Shown piece after piece: positions 1 to 9,534 of a stretch of DNA of 64,000 nt; within the stretch, counting starts at the first letter, position 1; every line of letters begins with the position of its first letter. The stretch is taken from assembly GCF_004519315.1 (NCBI RefSeq), contig NZ_SOZE01000010.1:124001-188000 (forward strand), written 5' to 3'. The DNA is from Mucilaginibacter psychrotolerans (GTDB lineage Bacteria > Bacteroidota > Bacteroidia > Sphingobacteriales > Sphingobacteriaceae). The notes under the pieces were generated by a model. That model was not told the origin of the DNA. It was given only the letters and a program-made list of their open reading frames with translations, and did no database searches. The translations under genes and the position numbers were made by a program.

Positions 1-246
1 CCAACGGCGTTGATCAAGAAAATAGGTTTTAGCAATTTACGTGTTTACGCAAATGCAACTAATCCGTTCATCGTTTACTCGCCTATAGTGAGAGACCATT
101 TGGCGCTCGATCCGGAAGGTAACGGATATGGCGGCTCGGTAAATAACAACGGCGGTAACGCAGCTGTAACCGGCCGTGCTGTAAGCGTGAACCTTAATAA
201 CCCTTCTTACAGGCAGTTTACCATTGGTGTGAATGCTAAATTTTAA
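1..246 (+). CDS. SusC-family TonB-dependent receptor, C-terminal fragment (5' end outside window)
   Basis: The reading frame is open from the first base and closes at a TAA at 244-246, so the window holds only the last 81 or so residues of a longer gene. The end has the features of a SusC/RagA outer-membrane receptor: a motif like FSNLRVYANATNPF, then a final beta-strand ending in aromatic residues (FTIGVNAKF). The TTG at 10 is an internal codon, not a start. A SusD gene follows 18 bases later, which is the normal SusC-SusD order. Family knowledge says such proteins form the barrel of a glycan importer in the outer membrane, closed by the SusD lid. The substrate is inferred from the neighbours to be xylan-derived. 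Confidence 0.9.
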   Translation, partial: PTALIKKIGFSNLRVYANATNPFIVYSPIVRDHLALDPEGNGYGGSVNNNGGNAAVTGRAVSVNLNNPSYRQFTIGVNAKF

Positions 247-264
247 AATTAAAGAGATACTGAT

Positions 265-2088
265 ATGAAAACAAATAGAAAATTTGCTTGTGCTTTTTTA
301 ATTTTCACGGCACTTTTAGGCAATGGCTGCAAGAAAATACTGGAAGAGCACCCGCAATCGAGTATAGTTCCATCTTTTTTTAACACCCCTTCGGGTGTGC
401 TGGGCGGCATAGCCGGCGGCTATGCCGCAATACGCGAGGCAACTTATGGCACCGAGGGTTTTACCGCCGAAATGGATGCCGGTACCGATGACCACCTGGC
501 CGGCGGTAGCGCGAGTGGGATTCAGTTATATACTTATAATGGTATCAATTCCAGTGTAGGCGGTGCCGGTTTTGCCGACGCTTACAGGGCTATCAATACC
601 ATGAACGGCGTGTTGCAATATGGGCAGAGCATTGATTTGGACGCCGCAACACGTAAACAATATCTTGCCCAGGCCAAGTTTTTAAGGGCGTTTTGGTATT
701 TTTTATTGGTGCAGAAATATGGCGATGTGCCATTGCATACCGAATTTATTTCGGTACCTACAAAATCAGATACAAGGGCCCCTGTTGCTGATGTTTACAA
801 AGTAATTATACAGGATTTGACCGATGCCGCAGCAGATTTACCCAATACGCCAACTGCACCGTTTACAGGCAAGGCGGCATGCAAGCCGGTTGCGCAGTTT
901 TTACTGGCAAGGGCGTACCTTACCAGGGGATGGTTAACCAATAGCCAGCCGGATTTTCAGCAGGCATATACGCTCTTCACAGACCTTATTACCAATAAAG
1001 GAACATATGGCTGGGATTTATGGCAAGATTACGGAGACGCGTTTAACCCCGCGAATGATTATGGCAAGGAAACCATTTTTGTGAGCGACCATAACATCGA
1101 TACCAAATATGGTATTTATCCGCTTGGCCAGGCGCAAGGCGGTGGGCCATACAATCTGTTGCCTTGGTTTACCAATTTTAATTACCCCAATTTAAGTGGT
1201 ATAAATTCATATGAAAACGCATCAGGCGGTTTGGTTACAACCGGCGCGGGCGCAATGGTGCGCGATGTTCAGTATGGTCGTCCTTATACCAGGACAAGGC
1301 CTAATTCTGACCCGGTTAAAACCGGTGCCAATACCGGCAAGCGCTATGTGTTAGATCAGGCTTTTGTTAACCGCGATGTGGACTCACGCTACGAGAACAC
1401 TTTCTATACCGCATGGATATCTAACGTAGCTACAACCAACACGGCTGCTGCTGCAAATAATAGACGCGGCATTTCTTACACCATGGTACCCGGTTTAGAT
1501 ACCGGCATTTACATGCCGCCTTTCGATGTGGTAGGTGCCCCGCAGTTTATAGGTACAAGGCCGTTTAAAGGTATCGTGATACCACCTAAGTACTGGAATA
1601 ATAACATCTTTCCTTCGGTAAAGAAGTTTATGGATCCAAGCCGTGCTGCTGCCAACTTTAACGACCCTTCAACCAGGCCTGTGGTGATCTGGCGTTTTTC
1701 TGATGTTTACCTGCTGGCCGCCGAGGCTGCATTTAAGCTCGGCGATTTAACCAACGCCGCCAACCTCATCAATGTGGTTAGGCAGCGTGCGGCTTATCGC
1801 AAAACAAACACACCTGCTCAGAATACGGCAGCAGTGGCAGCAATGACTATTCAACCAGGCAACGTTACGCTCGACTTTATACTGGACGAACGTAGCCGCG
1901 AGTTCTTTGCAGAATGCCAAAGATGGCTCGATCTGGTACGTACCCGCTCTTTAACCACAAGGGTAAAAGCCTGGAACAACGAGGCTGCTCCTTATGTTAA
2001 GGATGAGTTTATGCTGAGAGCTATACCGCAATCAGAAATCGATTTGGTAATAGAAGGCCCGAAAATGCCTCAAAACCCGGGATATTAA
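265..2088 (+). CDS. SusD/RagB-family surface glycan-binding lipoprotein
   Basis: The 607-residue product starts with a lipoprotein signal ending in LLGNGC, so Cys22 would be lipidated. It has the SusD layout: an N-terminal part with the family-typical stretch AKFLRAFWYFLLVQKYGDVP (about residues 132-151), a TPR-like helical scaffold, and a C-terminal SusD domain with DVYLLAAEAAFKLG and a tail ending in MPQNPGY. It follows the SusC fragment at 18 bases and would form the SusCD lid-and-barrel pair at the cell surface. It is a little longer than many SusD proteins, and the middle (about 300-450) is rich in Gly and Asn. The ligand is inferred to be a xylan oligosaccharide from the GH10 gene downstream. 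Confidence 0.93.
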   Translation: MKTNRKFACAFLIFTALLGNGCKKILEEHPQSSIVPSFFNTPSGVLGGIAGGYAAIREATYGTEGFTAEMDAGTDDHLAGGSASGIQLYTYNGINSSVGGAGFADAYRAINTMNGVLQYGQSIDLDAATRKQYLAQAKFLRAFWYFLLVQKYGDVPLHTEFISVPTKSDTRAPVADVYKVIIQDLTDAAADLPNTPTAPFTGKAACKPVAQFLLARAYLTRGWLTNSQPDFQQAYTLFTDLITNKGTYGWDLWQDYGDAFNPANDYGKETIFVSDHNIDTKYGIYPLGQAQGGGPYNLLPWFTNFNYPNLSGINSYENASGGLVTTGAGAMVRDVQYGRPYTRTRPNSDPVKTGANTGKRYVLDQAFVNRDVDSRYENTFYTAWISNVATTNTAAAANNRRGISYTMVPGLDTGIYMPPFDVVGAPQFIGTRPFKGIVIPPKYWNNNIFPSVKKFMDPSRAAANFNDPSTRPVVIWRFSDVYLLAAEAAFKLGDLTNAANLINVVRQRAAYRKTNTPAQNTAAVAAMTIQPGNVTLDFILDERSREFFAECQRWLDLVRTRSLTTRVKAWNNEAAPYVKDEFMLRAIPQSEIDLVIEGPKMPQNPGY

Positions 2089-2127
2089 CCGTGGGGTAAC
2101 CAATCTATTTTTATTGACTAAAAACGA

Positions 2128-2161
2128 GAGGCTGTTCCGGATTGGAATGGCCTCTTTTTTT
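2128..2161 (+). terminator. Rho-independent terminator after SusD
   Basis: A GAGGC/GCCTC stem (2128-2132 and 2150-2154) extends inward with TTCC/GGAA and is followed by seven T residues. It lies 40 bases after the SusD stop, so the GH10 gene downstream probably has its own promoter or depends on read-through. Confidence 0.8.
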
Positions 2162-2331
2162 GAAAAGCGGATATTTTGTTCATTGATCCTCCACTTTTAT
2201 AGCGTTGCTGAACATGAGTAGGTGATATTCAATAAAATGTTGTACATGGTTTGCCCTAAAACATTCACTTTAGTTGTGTTGGCCCTTGCATTCAAAAGGG
2301 TAGGAGTTTTAAAATCAAAATTATCAAGCAT

Positions 2332-3537
2332 ATGAGCTATTTTAAAACAGGCCCGAAGTCGTTGAGCACTTCGTGGATAATTTGCCTCGCAGTCATTTCT
2401 TTTGTGGCAATAAGTTGGACGTACAAGCCAGATGGATCTCATAAGGTAGCCGCTTCACCATCCGCAAAAAAGCAGGAAAAAGGGCTTAAGGATTACTACC
2501 GGAAATATTTTTCTATCGGGGTAGCAGTAAATATTGCGGCACTATCCGGAGATGAAGCAGATTTGATCAGCCTTGAATTTAACAGTGTTACGGCAGAAAA
2601 CGATATGAAGATGGGGCCTATCCATCCCCAGGAAAATACTTACAACTGGCGGAATGCAGATTCTATCGTGAATTTTGCCATCAAGCATAACATAAAGGTT
2701 AGGGGCCACAATTTGCTGTGGCATGCACAGGCACCTGCGTGGATGTTTAAAGATAGTACGGGCAAGCAGGTAAGCAAAGAGGTGTTGCTACAGCGCTTAA
2801 AAGACCATATTACAACCGTAGTTAATCATTTTAAGGGCCGGATATATGCCTGGGATGTGGTAAACGAAGCTATTGACGATAAGCCCGATAGCTATTTGCG
2901 TAACTCTTTATGGTATAAGATATGTGGCGAAGACTTTATACCCAAGGCATTCGAATACGCCCACGCAGCTGACCCATCCGTTGCGCTTTATTATAACGAC
3001 TACAACAGCGAAGAAGAACCTAAACGCGAGAAGATTTACCGGCTGCTGAAAGGCCTTGTAGATGCCAAAATACCCATAACGGGCGTGGGGCTGCAGGGGC
3101 ACTGGAAATTGGATAACCCAACGCCCGGACTAATAAGGAAGGCAATTGAACGTTACGCATCCCTGGGATTAAAAATTCAGATTACCGAGCTTGACATTAC
3201 CGTGCGAAAACCTTTTAAGCGTGATACCAGTATGGTAAACGGCGCACGGCCAACCATGCCGGTTGATTCGGGCTATACGCCCAACCTGGCCAGTCAGCAA
3301 GAACAGCGCTACAAAGAAATTTTCGAGATTTTCAGGGAATATAGGAAGGTAATTACCAACGTTACCTTCTGGAATGTATCAGACCGCCATAGCTGGCTCG
3401 ATGCCAGGAACGGTGGGCTCGCCGGGGGGGCTGCAGCCAGCGATGGTACCAGGCCCACCATCCGTAAGGCTTACCCTTTACTGTTTGATGAGCATCTGCA
3501 GCGCAAGAAAGCTTATTATGCGGTGGTAGATTTTTAA
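2332..3537 (+). CDS. GH10 endo-1,4-beta-xylanase
   Basis: The 401-residue protein begins with a hydrophobic export segment (about 14-30) and then a complete GH10 barrel. WDVVNEA places the acid/base at Glu179 and ITELDIT places the nucleophile at Glu286; both match the retaining GH10 mechanism. HNLLWH (126-131) and the late W-x-VSD-x-xSW block (WNVSDRHSWL) are further family signatures. It would cut the beta-1,4-xylan backbone in the periplasm or at the surface. There is no lipobox. It follows the SusD terminator by about 170 bases and converges on the GH97 gene. The family call is firm; fine specificity within xylans is not visible. Confidence 0.96.
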   Translation: MSYFKTGPKSLSTSWIICLAVISFVAISWTYKPDGSHKVAASPSAKKQEKGLKDYYRKYFSIGVAVNIAALSGDEADLISLEFNSVTAENDMKMGPIHPQENTYNWRNADSIVNFAIKHNIKVRGHNLLWHAQAPAWMFKDSTGKQVSKEVLLQRLKDHITTVVNHFKGRIYAWDVVNEAIDDKPDSYLRNSLWYKICGEDFIPKAFEYAHAADPSVALYYNDYNSEEEPKREKIYRLLKGLVDAKIPITGVGLQGHWKLDNPTPGLIRKAIERYASLGLKIQITELDITVRKPFKRDTSMVNGARPTMPVDSGYTPNLASQQEQRYKEIFEIFREYRKVITNVTFWNVSDRHSWLDARNGGLAGGAAASDGTRPTIRKAYPLLFDEHLQRKKAYYAVVDF

Positions 3538-3573
3538 TGTAGGGACCTTAGTGTTTACAGTTAATTGAACCGA

Positions 3574-3630
3574 TGCCTAAGCTTAGGCACAAAGAGGTGC
3601 TAACCGGCATAAACGGTAGGCACCTCTTTT
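3574..3630. terminator. Bidirectional terminator between GH10 and GH97, preceded by a 16-bp palindrome
   Basis: AAAGAGGTGC at 3591-3600 pairs perfectly with GCACCTCTTT at 3620-3629, giving a strong stem with T runs on both strands that serves the two convergent genes. Just before it, 3574-3589 is a perfect palindrome (TGCCTAAGCTTAGGCA). Confidence 0.8.
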
Positions 3631-3713
3631 GGCTATTATCATTTTTTTTAAACGCTCTTTAACTATTGGCGTTCAGCAATACACCGGCCCACTAAGTTAT
3701 TGGCCTTAAGGCC

Positions 3714-5654
3714 CTACAATTCCGGTTTAATAACTGCAGCAAAACCACCTCTGCGCAATATTGGTACATCTATTGAGGTATTTTTATCTACCAGCAAATA
3801 CTGAGTAGAAAATGCCTTATCGTGCTCTCCATCAGTAATTAATGTTAACTTGTACTTTACACTATCGGCTAAAAAGTCAAGCTTCACGCTTTTCTTTTTT
3901 TCCCTTAGCTCGGCGTTTATGCCGCCTATGTACCAGTCGTTGCCTTTGCGTCGGGCCAGGATTACCTCTTTCCCCGGATAACCGTCTAATAGCCTGGTGT
4001 CGTCCCAGGCAGTTGGTATCTCACGCAAAAATGCCTTTGGTGCGTCGGGCAAGTTATAGTAGCCTTCGGGCCTATCGGCAAAATGTTGCAAGGCCGATTC
4101 AAATAATACGCTTAACGCCAGTTCATGCCCGTAAGAAGTTACATGAGGATACTGGGAGTTTGTAAATGTAACCGGCGTATAATCCATAGAACCTACTACG
4201 TTGCGGGTAAAGGGCAATATGGCATTATGCTCGGGTGCGGCCATCGTAAAATCCGGTGTGTTGTTATACCATTCTGCCCCGCGCACAGCTTCGTAGGTCA
4301 TTAGGTTAGGGTAAGTGCGCGCCCATCCGCGCGGCACCAGGCTTCCATGAAAATAAACCATTATCTGAAATTGGGCCGCATCATTCAAAATATCCAGATA
4401 ATACTGTATCATATTTTGCTTTTCGCTTTCGAAGAAATCTATTTTAACGCCTGCAACACCTAGTTTTTTTAGCTTGGTGAATTCTATAACCCGGCTTTCA
4501 TGCGTCAGCATACGGTCTTTCGGGGTAGATGACACATAAGTGTGGTTTCCACCCGAATTATACCACATGAGCGGTTTTACGCCTTTTGCCCGGATGTAAT
4601 TTAGCGCATCTTCCAAATTTCCGCCGTTGCCCATTCCATCCCATTCCCAGTCTAATAGCGTGTACGGCCAGTTCATATCTGCCGCCAGGTCGGCAAAACG
4701 GGTTACTATTTTATAATCTTTTGTACCATGGTTGCTCGACCAGTAATTCCATGATACCGGCCCGGGTTTTATCCAATCGGTGTTCTTTATTACCGACGGG
4801 GCGGATAGATCATCTGTTAACGTTGATGCGACAATATCCTGCAGCGTTCCCATGATTACTACGCGCCAGGGCGATTTCCAGGGAAAGGTTATGGTTGGCT
4901 CCACTGTGCCGGTGCCGCGCCCATCGCGCGGGTCGGGAAATGTAAGTTTGTATTTTGTTGCGTCAAGGGTGTTGCTCAGTTTCGTTCCGCAATAGTTACG
5001 GTCTAGATCGGCCTCGTGCAGTAAAAACCAGCACGTCTTATCTTTTGTGTTGAACAAAGCCGGATAGCACCATTCCTGTTGCTGTACCTTATCATCACTC
5101 ATGGGCGTGTAATACCCCTCGTTAGCGGTATTCCATTTTTCCATCCAGCGGCTCGTTTCCCTGGAGATTGTGAAGGCAGTCAGTTCGTCCTTCACCGCAA
5201 CAGCTTCATGACCCTCCGGAAATTCATAGCGAAAAGCAACACCATCATTATAGGCCCGCAAAATGAGGTTGATTTTAGTCTTATCAGGATTTTGGAACGA
5301 GGTGATGATTTCATTGGCAGCATTGCTCCTTACCGACCTTTTTCCGTGTACGGATGTGTAACGTTCGTTTATTAAAACCGGCCTACCTGCTTTAACCAAA
5401 GTTAGCTCTTTGGAAAACGCCTGGTCGGCCCTGATGAGGCCTAAGTCTATACGTGATATGGATTCTGTAGTTGTTGCGTCCAGGGTATATAGCACTTTCA
5501 GGTACCATTCGCCTGTGTTGCTGTTTTGCTGATTGAACAGCTCTATGGTTATCTTTTTATTTGGTGATTGAAGTGTAAGCTTCTGCGCATATAAGGCCTG
5601 CTCCAAACAGGTGATGATAAGAACCCCAAGAATGATGGCTTTTAGATTTTTCAT
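3714..5654 (-). CDS. GH97 glycoside hydrolase, probably retaining alpha-galactosidase type
   Basis: The 646-residue product has a signal peptide (MKNLKAIILG...YAQ). It then shows the GH97 layout: an N-terminal super-sandwich domain (about 25-290), a catalytic barrel with WSSNHG, LLDWEWDGMG (about 333-342) and VKIDFFES, and a C-terminal sandwich. The Asp in KIDFF (Asp406) sits where the nucleophile of retaining GH97 alpha-galactosidases lies, and Glu455 (TYEAV) is a candidate acid/base. Inverting SusB-type members use a different set of glutamates. That assignment is from memory of the family and is not certain. GH95 lies 62 bases upstream on the same strand, so the two are probably co-transcribed. 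The likely role is removing alpha-galactose from substituted xylan. Confidence 0.9.
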   Translation of the reverse strand: MKNLKAIILGVLIITCLEQALYAQKLTLQSPNKKITIELFNQQNSNTGEWYLKVLYTLDATTTESISRIDLGLIRADQAFSKELTLVKAGRPVLINERYTSVHGKRSVRSNAANEIITSFQNPDKTKINLILRAYNDGVAFRYEFPEGHEAVAVKDELTAFTISRETSRWMEKWNTANEGYYTPMSDDKVQQQEWCYPALFNTKDKTCWFLLHEADLDRNYCGTKLSNTLDATKYKLTFPDPRDGRGTGTVEPTITFPWKSPWRVVIMGTLQDIVASTLTDDLSAPSVIKNTDWIKPGPVSWNYWSSNHGTKDYKIVTRFADLAADMNWPYTLLDWEWDGMGNGGNLEDALNYIRAKGVKPLMWYNSGGNHTYVSSTPKDRMLTHESRVIEFTKLKKLGVAGVKIDFFESEKQNMIQYYLDILNDAAQFQIMVYFHGSLVPRGWARTYPNLMTYEAVRGAEWYNNTPDFTMAAPEHNAILPFTRNVVGSMDYTPVTFTNSQYPHVTSYGHELALSVLFESALQHFADRPEGYYNLPDAPKAFLREIPTAWDDTRLLDGYPGKEVILARRKGNDWYIGGINAELREKKKSVKLDFLADSVKYKLTLITDGEHDKAFSTQYLLVDKNTSIDVPILRRGGFAAVIKPEL

Positions 5655-5716
5655 GATAAGTATCGATGTAAAATAAGAGTTGGAAATATAAAAAAGATTG
5701 TCACTTTTTTTGCCAG

Positions 5717-8161
5717 CTATTTTCCAATCAGCTTATAGGTTTTTCCTTTTTCTGTTTTTACATCATAAAGTGAACTTTCGGCCAGATTAACGCTGAGGTC
5801 TTTACCCGAAGGTTTGATTACAGGCTCGGGTATGCTTGTGATATCATAAAACGGATTTGAATTTTTGCCACTCGCCTTTTTAAGCTGGCTGCCGGTTGCT
5901 GTTTGATTTAGCCGCAGGCGCAAGTTGCCGCCTACTTTTGAATGAATAACCAGGTGCGTGAGTTTGCCCTCGTCCCAGTCCATATCTACCACAAAGCCGC
6001 CCCGGGCAACCAGTCCCTTTACACTTCCTTTGTTCCATACATCGGGCAGCGCCGGTAGCAGGTAAATAAAACCATCGTGGCTTTGTAGCAACATTTCGGC
6101 TATGCCCGATGTGCATCCGAAGTTACCATCAATTTGGAAAGGCGGATGTGCATCAAACAAGTTGGGGTACGTGCCTCCGCCTCTGCCTGTAACCGGCGCA
6201 ATTTGGTCTGTGATTAATTTGTAGGCATGATTACCATTGAGCAAACGTGCCCACAGGTTAATTTTCCAGGCCATCGACCAGCCCGTAGATACATCGCCGC
6301 GATACAGCATGGAGTTTTTTGCCGCAGCAAATAGCTGAGGGTTGCGGAACGGTGAGATTTGACTCCCCGGGAATAGGCCGTACAGGTGCGATACGTGGCG
6401 GTGATTATCGGTAGGTGAATCCAGATCTTCCAGCCACTCCTGCAGTTGCCCATATTGGCCAACCTGCATCGGCGGCAGCCTCTTCCGGTAGTTTAATAGG
6501 CTGTCGCGAAAAGCATTATCTACTTTTAAATCAGCAGCAGCGTTTGCAACCAAGTTAAACAAGCCATAAACCAGTTGGTTATCCATAGTTGCACCTGCGG
6601 TTACCGATACCTGTGTTTTACCGTTGATGTATTCATGCTCCGGGGAAACGGATGGCGATACCACCAGCCAGTTATGCTCCTTATCTTCCTGCAAAACGTC
6701 GATAAAATACGTGGCGGCATCCTTCATTACCGGGTAGTATTTTTTAAGGAATTCTTTATCGCCGGTATATAAATAGTGTTCCCAAATGTGTTGGCAAAGC
6801 CAGGCGTTGCCGGTTGGCCAAAGCCCCCAAAATGCCCCGTCGACCACGCCCGTCATTCGCCATATATCGGTATTGTGATGCATGGACCATCCCCGCGCGC
6901 CGTACATCACTCGGGCAGTTTCTTTGCCGGTAACCGATAAATCCTTAATCATATTAAACAGCGGCGTGCTTAGTTCCGGTAATTGGGTAACCTCGCTTGG
7001 CCAATAGTTCATCTCGGTGTTGATGTTGACCGTGTACTTACTGTCCCAGGCACCTTTCAAATCACCGTTCCAAATGCCCTGCAGGTTGGCAGGCTGCGAG
7101 CCGGGTTGAGAAGAGGAGATCAGCAGGTATCGCCCGAATTGAAAATAAAGTTCGGCTAATTGCGGGTCGTTTCCTTGTGCGAAATTCTTTATTCGAAGAT
7201 CAGTTGTCGCTTCCGCCGCCGTGGTAGTACCCACGTTTAATTTAACGCGGTTATAATATTTTTGATAGAAAGTGATATGCTTTGCCAGTAACGCTGCATA
7301 GCTGGTTTTGTACGCATTATTGATGATTGCCTTTGCCCGGCTCAGTGGATCGGCGCTGATATCATGGTAGTTGACAAAGTTTGTGGCAATTGACAGGTAA
7401 ATGATAGCAGTATCTGCACGCGTCACCTTAATACCCGATGTATCGGCAGTAAGCGAGCCTGCGGCCAATTTTACCCTGGTGATGACATTGAATTTTACCC
7501 TTCCTTTTTGATTTTCGTGATCGCTGCTCAGGCCCGACAGGATGAGGTCGCCGTTAACAACTTCTTTGTTTTTACTTAGCGGACTTTGAAAGGCAATGTT
7601 GCAGGTGATCATCTTAGGTTTATCGGCAGTAAGCCTCACCATTAAAACGTTATCGGTAAACGATGTAAAATATTCGCGCTTATACTTTACACCATTATAT
7701 ACATAGGTTACCGAAGCGGTAGCGTTTTCGATGTTAAGGTCTCTTTTATATTCATCTGTATTTTGATGCCCGGGGAAATTGATATACAGGTTGCCCGCCA
7801 GTTGGTAAGGCATACCACTATTGCCTTTTGGCCCCAATTGTTTATTGGCAACCAATTGGGCTTCCACGTATTTTTTTTGTGCCAGCAATGCGCGCACTTC
7901 ATCAATGTAGGGTCTTGCTGCCGAATCGACATTATTGTTAGGGCCTCCCGCCCAAATTGTCGATTCATTTAGCTGCAGGCGTTCAAGCTGCGCATCGCCA
8001 AACACCATGGCGCCTATGTGCCCGTTGCCCATTGGCAGTGCTTCGTTCCAGTTAGCGGCGGGTTTGTTGTACCATAAGGTGTTTTTGCGTTGTGCAAAAA
8101 CCGTAGCGCTGTAGCATAATAAGATGCATACCGCAGCGAATTTTAAATAGTGGCTGGTCAT
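5717..8161 (-). CDS. GH95 alpha-L-fucosidase / alpha-L-galactosidase
   Basis: The 814-residue protein has a signal peptide ending VFAQ and the blocks typical of GH95: NEALPMGNGHIGAMVFG near the N-terminus (about 38-54), NINTEMNYWP near 380, SPEH near 505 and QIDGNFG near 675. The catalytic (alpha/alpha)6 barrel and flanking sandwich domains are all present at normal length. GH95 enzymes are inverting and release L-fucose or L-galactose. In a xylan locus beside GH97, L-galactose is the more likely target, because some glucuronoarabinoxylans carry terminal L- and D-galactose; this is an inference. It is the first gene of a two-gene minus-strand unit and diverges from the esterase at 8552. Confidence 0.93.
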   Translation of the reverse strand: MTSHYLKFAAVCILLCYSATVFAQRKNTLWYNKPAANWNEALPMGNGHIGAMVFGDAQLERLQLNESTIWAGGPNNNVDSAARPYIDEVRALLAQKKYVEAQLVANKQLGPKGNSGMPYQLAGNLYINFPGHQNTDEYKRDLNIENATASVTYVYNGVKYKREYFTSFTDNVLMVRLTADKPKMITCNIAFQSPLSKNKEVVNGDLILSGLSSDHENQKGRVKFNVITRVKLAAGSLTADTSGIKVTRADTAIIYLSIATNFVNYHDISADPLSRAKAIINNAYKTSYAALLAKHITFYQKYYNRVKLNVGTTTAAEATTDLRIKNFAQGNDPQLAELYFQFGRYLLISSSQPGSQPANLQGIWNGDLKGAWDSKYTVNINTEMNYWPSEVTQLPELSTPLFNMIKDLSVTGKETARVMYGARGWSMHHNTDIWRMTGVVDGAFWGLWPTGNAWLCQHIWEHYLYTGDKEFLKKYYPVMKDAATYFIDVLQEDKEHNWLVVSPSVSPEHEYINGKTQVSVTAGATMDNQLVYGLFNLVANAAADLKVDNAFRDSLLNYRKRLPPMQVGQYGQLQEWLEDLDSPTDNHRHVSHLYGLFPGSQISPFRNPQLFAAAKNSMLYRGDVSTGWSMAWKINLWARLLNGNHAYKLITDQIAPVTGRGGGTYPNLFDAHPPFQIDGNFGCTSGIAEMLLQSHDGFIYLLPALPDVWNKGSVKGLVARGGFVVDMDWDEGKLTHLVIHSKVGGNLRLRLNQTATGSQLKKASGKNSNPFYDITSIPEPVIKPSGKDLSVNLAESSLYDVKTEKGKTYKLIGK

Positions 8162-8551
8162 TATAGTTTTAGGTGTTGGTTTAAGATCAGAGATGGTTTA
8201 TTATTCTTTTAGGTCCCACTAGCCGGCATTTCAATAGTACTCAACGGTTAGCAAGTTCGCACGGTTTGTAAGCTGTAAATGATGATGGCCGTTGCAACGG
8301 GCTTTAGGTTTTTTAATCACCCTAAATTAATTATTCTGCGCTAAAGCTGGCTGCCTAATTTTGCCGGTCTGGACATTTATGTTAAAGACATGTCAAATAC
8401 TGGTATCAGGACGCTTTTGCATTGTGGAATTTTATCGCTATAAACCAATTACAAATAAACGAAGCGGGCCATTGCCCGTAGGGCGGCGAACCGGCTAAAC
8501 AGCCATTAAAAGCTACAGCTAAAAGGATTGCCGGGTTATGAAGGAGTCATC
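8162..8551. other. Divergent intergenic region between GH95 and the esterase operon
   Basis: These 390 bases hold the promoters of two divergent units. Visible are a 12-bp palindrome (CCGTTGCAACGG, 8289-8300), a candidate -7 element on the plus strand (8356-8363) and an AAGGAG ribosome site at 8541-8546 just before the esterase ATG. No coding potential was seen. Confidence 0.5.
8356..8363 (+). promoter_or_regulatory. Candidate Bacteroidota -7 element (TAATTTTG)
   Basis: This matches the TAnnTTTG consensus of the Bacteroidota housekeeping sigma factor. It lies about 190 bases before the esterase start; no clear TTTG -33 partner is seen at the usual distance. Confidence 0.25.
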
Positions 8552-9481
8552 ATGTATTTTACAAAATCAGATCAATTAAAGCGATTACTGTTGGCAAAAT
8601 TGATGTGCCTGCTCATTGCCATGGCACCAGTAAAGGTTGTAGCCCAAACCGTAATGGCTATTTACCCCGATACCATCCCCAACACCAGGAATGGGCAGTT
8701 GGTATTGCCGCAGAAATTAAACCCCGGCCTTATTTACAGTGTGCCAAAACCCGAAGTTGAAATGTTTGCTCCCGCAGAAGGAAAATCGAACGGCTCGGCA
8801 GTTATTATTTGCCCCGGGGGGAGTTATAAAGTATTGGTTTACCAGGGGGAGGGTGTTAGGGCTGCGCGGGCTTTTGCCGAAAATGGTACCACGGCATTCG
8901 TACTCAAATACCGACTGCCCGACGATTCCATTATGGTGGATAAAACAATCGGCCCGCTTCAGGATGCCCAGAAAGCGATGAAATTTGTACGCCAACGGGC
9001 CAAAACATTGGGAATTGATCCTAGCCGTATTGGCATAATGGGTTTTTCGGCAGGCGGGCATTTAGCAGCCACGCTGGCAACGCATTTTCACAAGTCCCTG
9101 GTTAAAAACCCCGAAAATATCAGTCTCCGGCCGGATTTTGTGATACTCATTTATCCGGTAATCAGCATGCAGGATAGCCTCACCCATTTGGATAGCAGGC
9201 GTAATTTGCTGGGCAAAGCCCCATCCAGGGCAACCGTTGATGCCTTTTCGAACGAATTGCAGGTTGCTGATGATACGCCACCAACATACATCACGCATGC
9301 AGGCGACGATAATTTAGTAAGTGTAGATAATAGCATCGTTTTCTACCAGAAACTGAGGCAACATAAAGTCCCTGCAGAGTTGCATCTGTTCCCTAAGGGG
9401 GGGCACGGGTTTGTACTGGGCCAACCCATCGAAAGCTGGACTGCCCCCATCTTTAAATGGATGCAAACATTAAATAAATAA
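8552..9481 (+). CDS. Secreted alpha/beta-hydrolase esterase (acetylxylan esterase / BD-FAE type)
   Basis: The start is set at ATG 8552 because AAGGAG lies five bases upstream; an upstream TTG at 8528 is in frame but lacks such support. The 309-residue product has a signal peptide ending VVAQ. It has the lipase/esterase fold of the axe/BD-fae group: an oxyanion motif CPGGSY (87-92), the nucleophile elbow GFSAGGH with Ser166, an acid Asp252 in HAGDD and His285 in KGGHGF. It is predicted to remove acetyl or feruloyl groups from xylan oligosaccharides in the periplasm. It is followed 53 bases later by a CE1-type esterase and a GH43 on the same strand, probably one transcript. Confidence 0.88.
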   Translation: MYFTKSDQLKRLLLAKLMCLLIAMAPVKVVAQTVMAIYPDTIPNTRNGQLVLPQKLNPGLIYSVPKPEVEMFAPAEGKSNGSAVIICPGGSYKVLVYQGEGVRAARAFAENGTTAFVLKYRLPDDSIMVDKTIGPLQDAQKAMKFVRQRAKTLGIDPSRIGIMGFSAGGHLAATLATHFHKSLVKNPENISLRPDFVILIYPVISMQDSLTHLDSRRNLLGKAPSRATVDAFSNELQVADDTPPTYITHAGDDNLVSVDNSIVFYQKLRQHKVPAELHLFPKGGHGFVLGQPIESWTAPIFKWMQTLNK

Positions 9482-9534
9482 CACAAATACCTATTTCACG
9501 CATGCAATTACATCAACACCATAAACCCACAATC

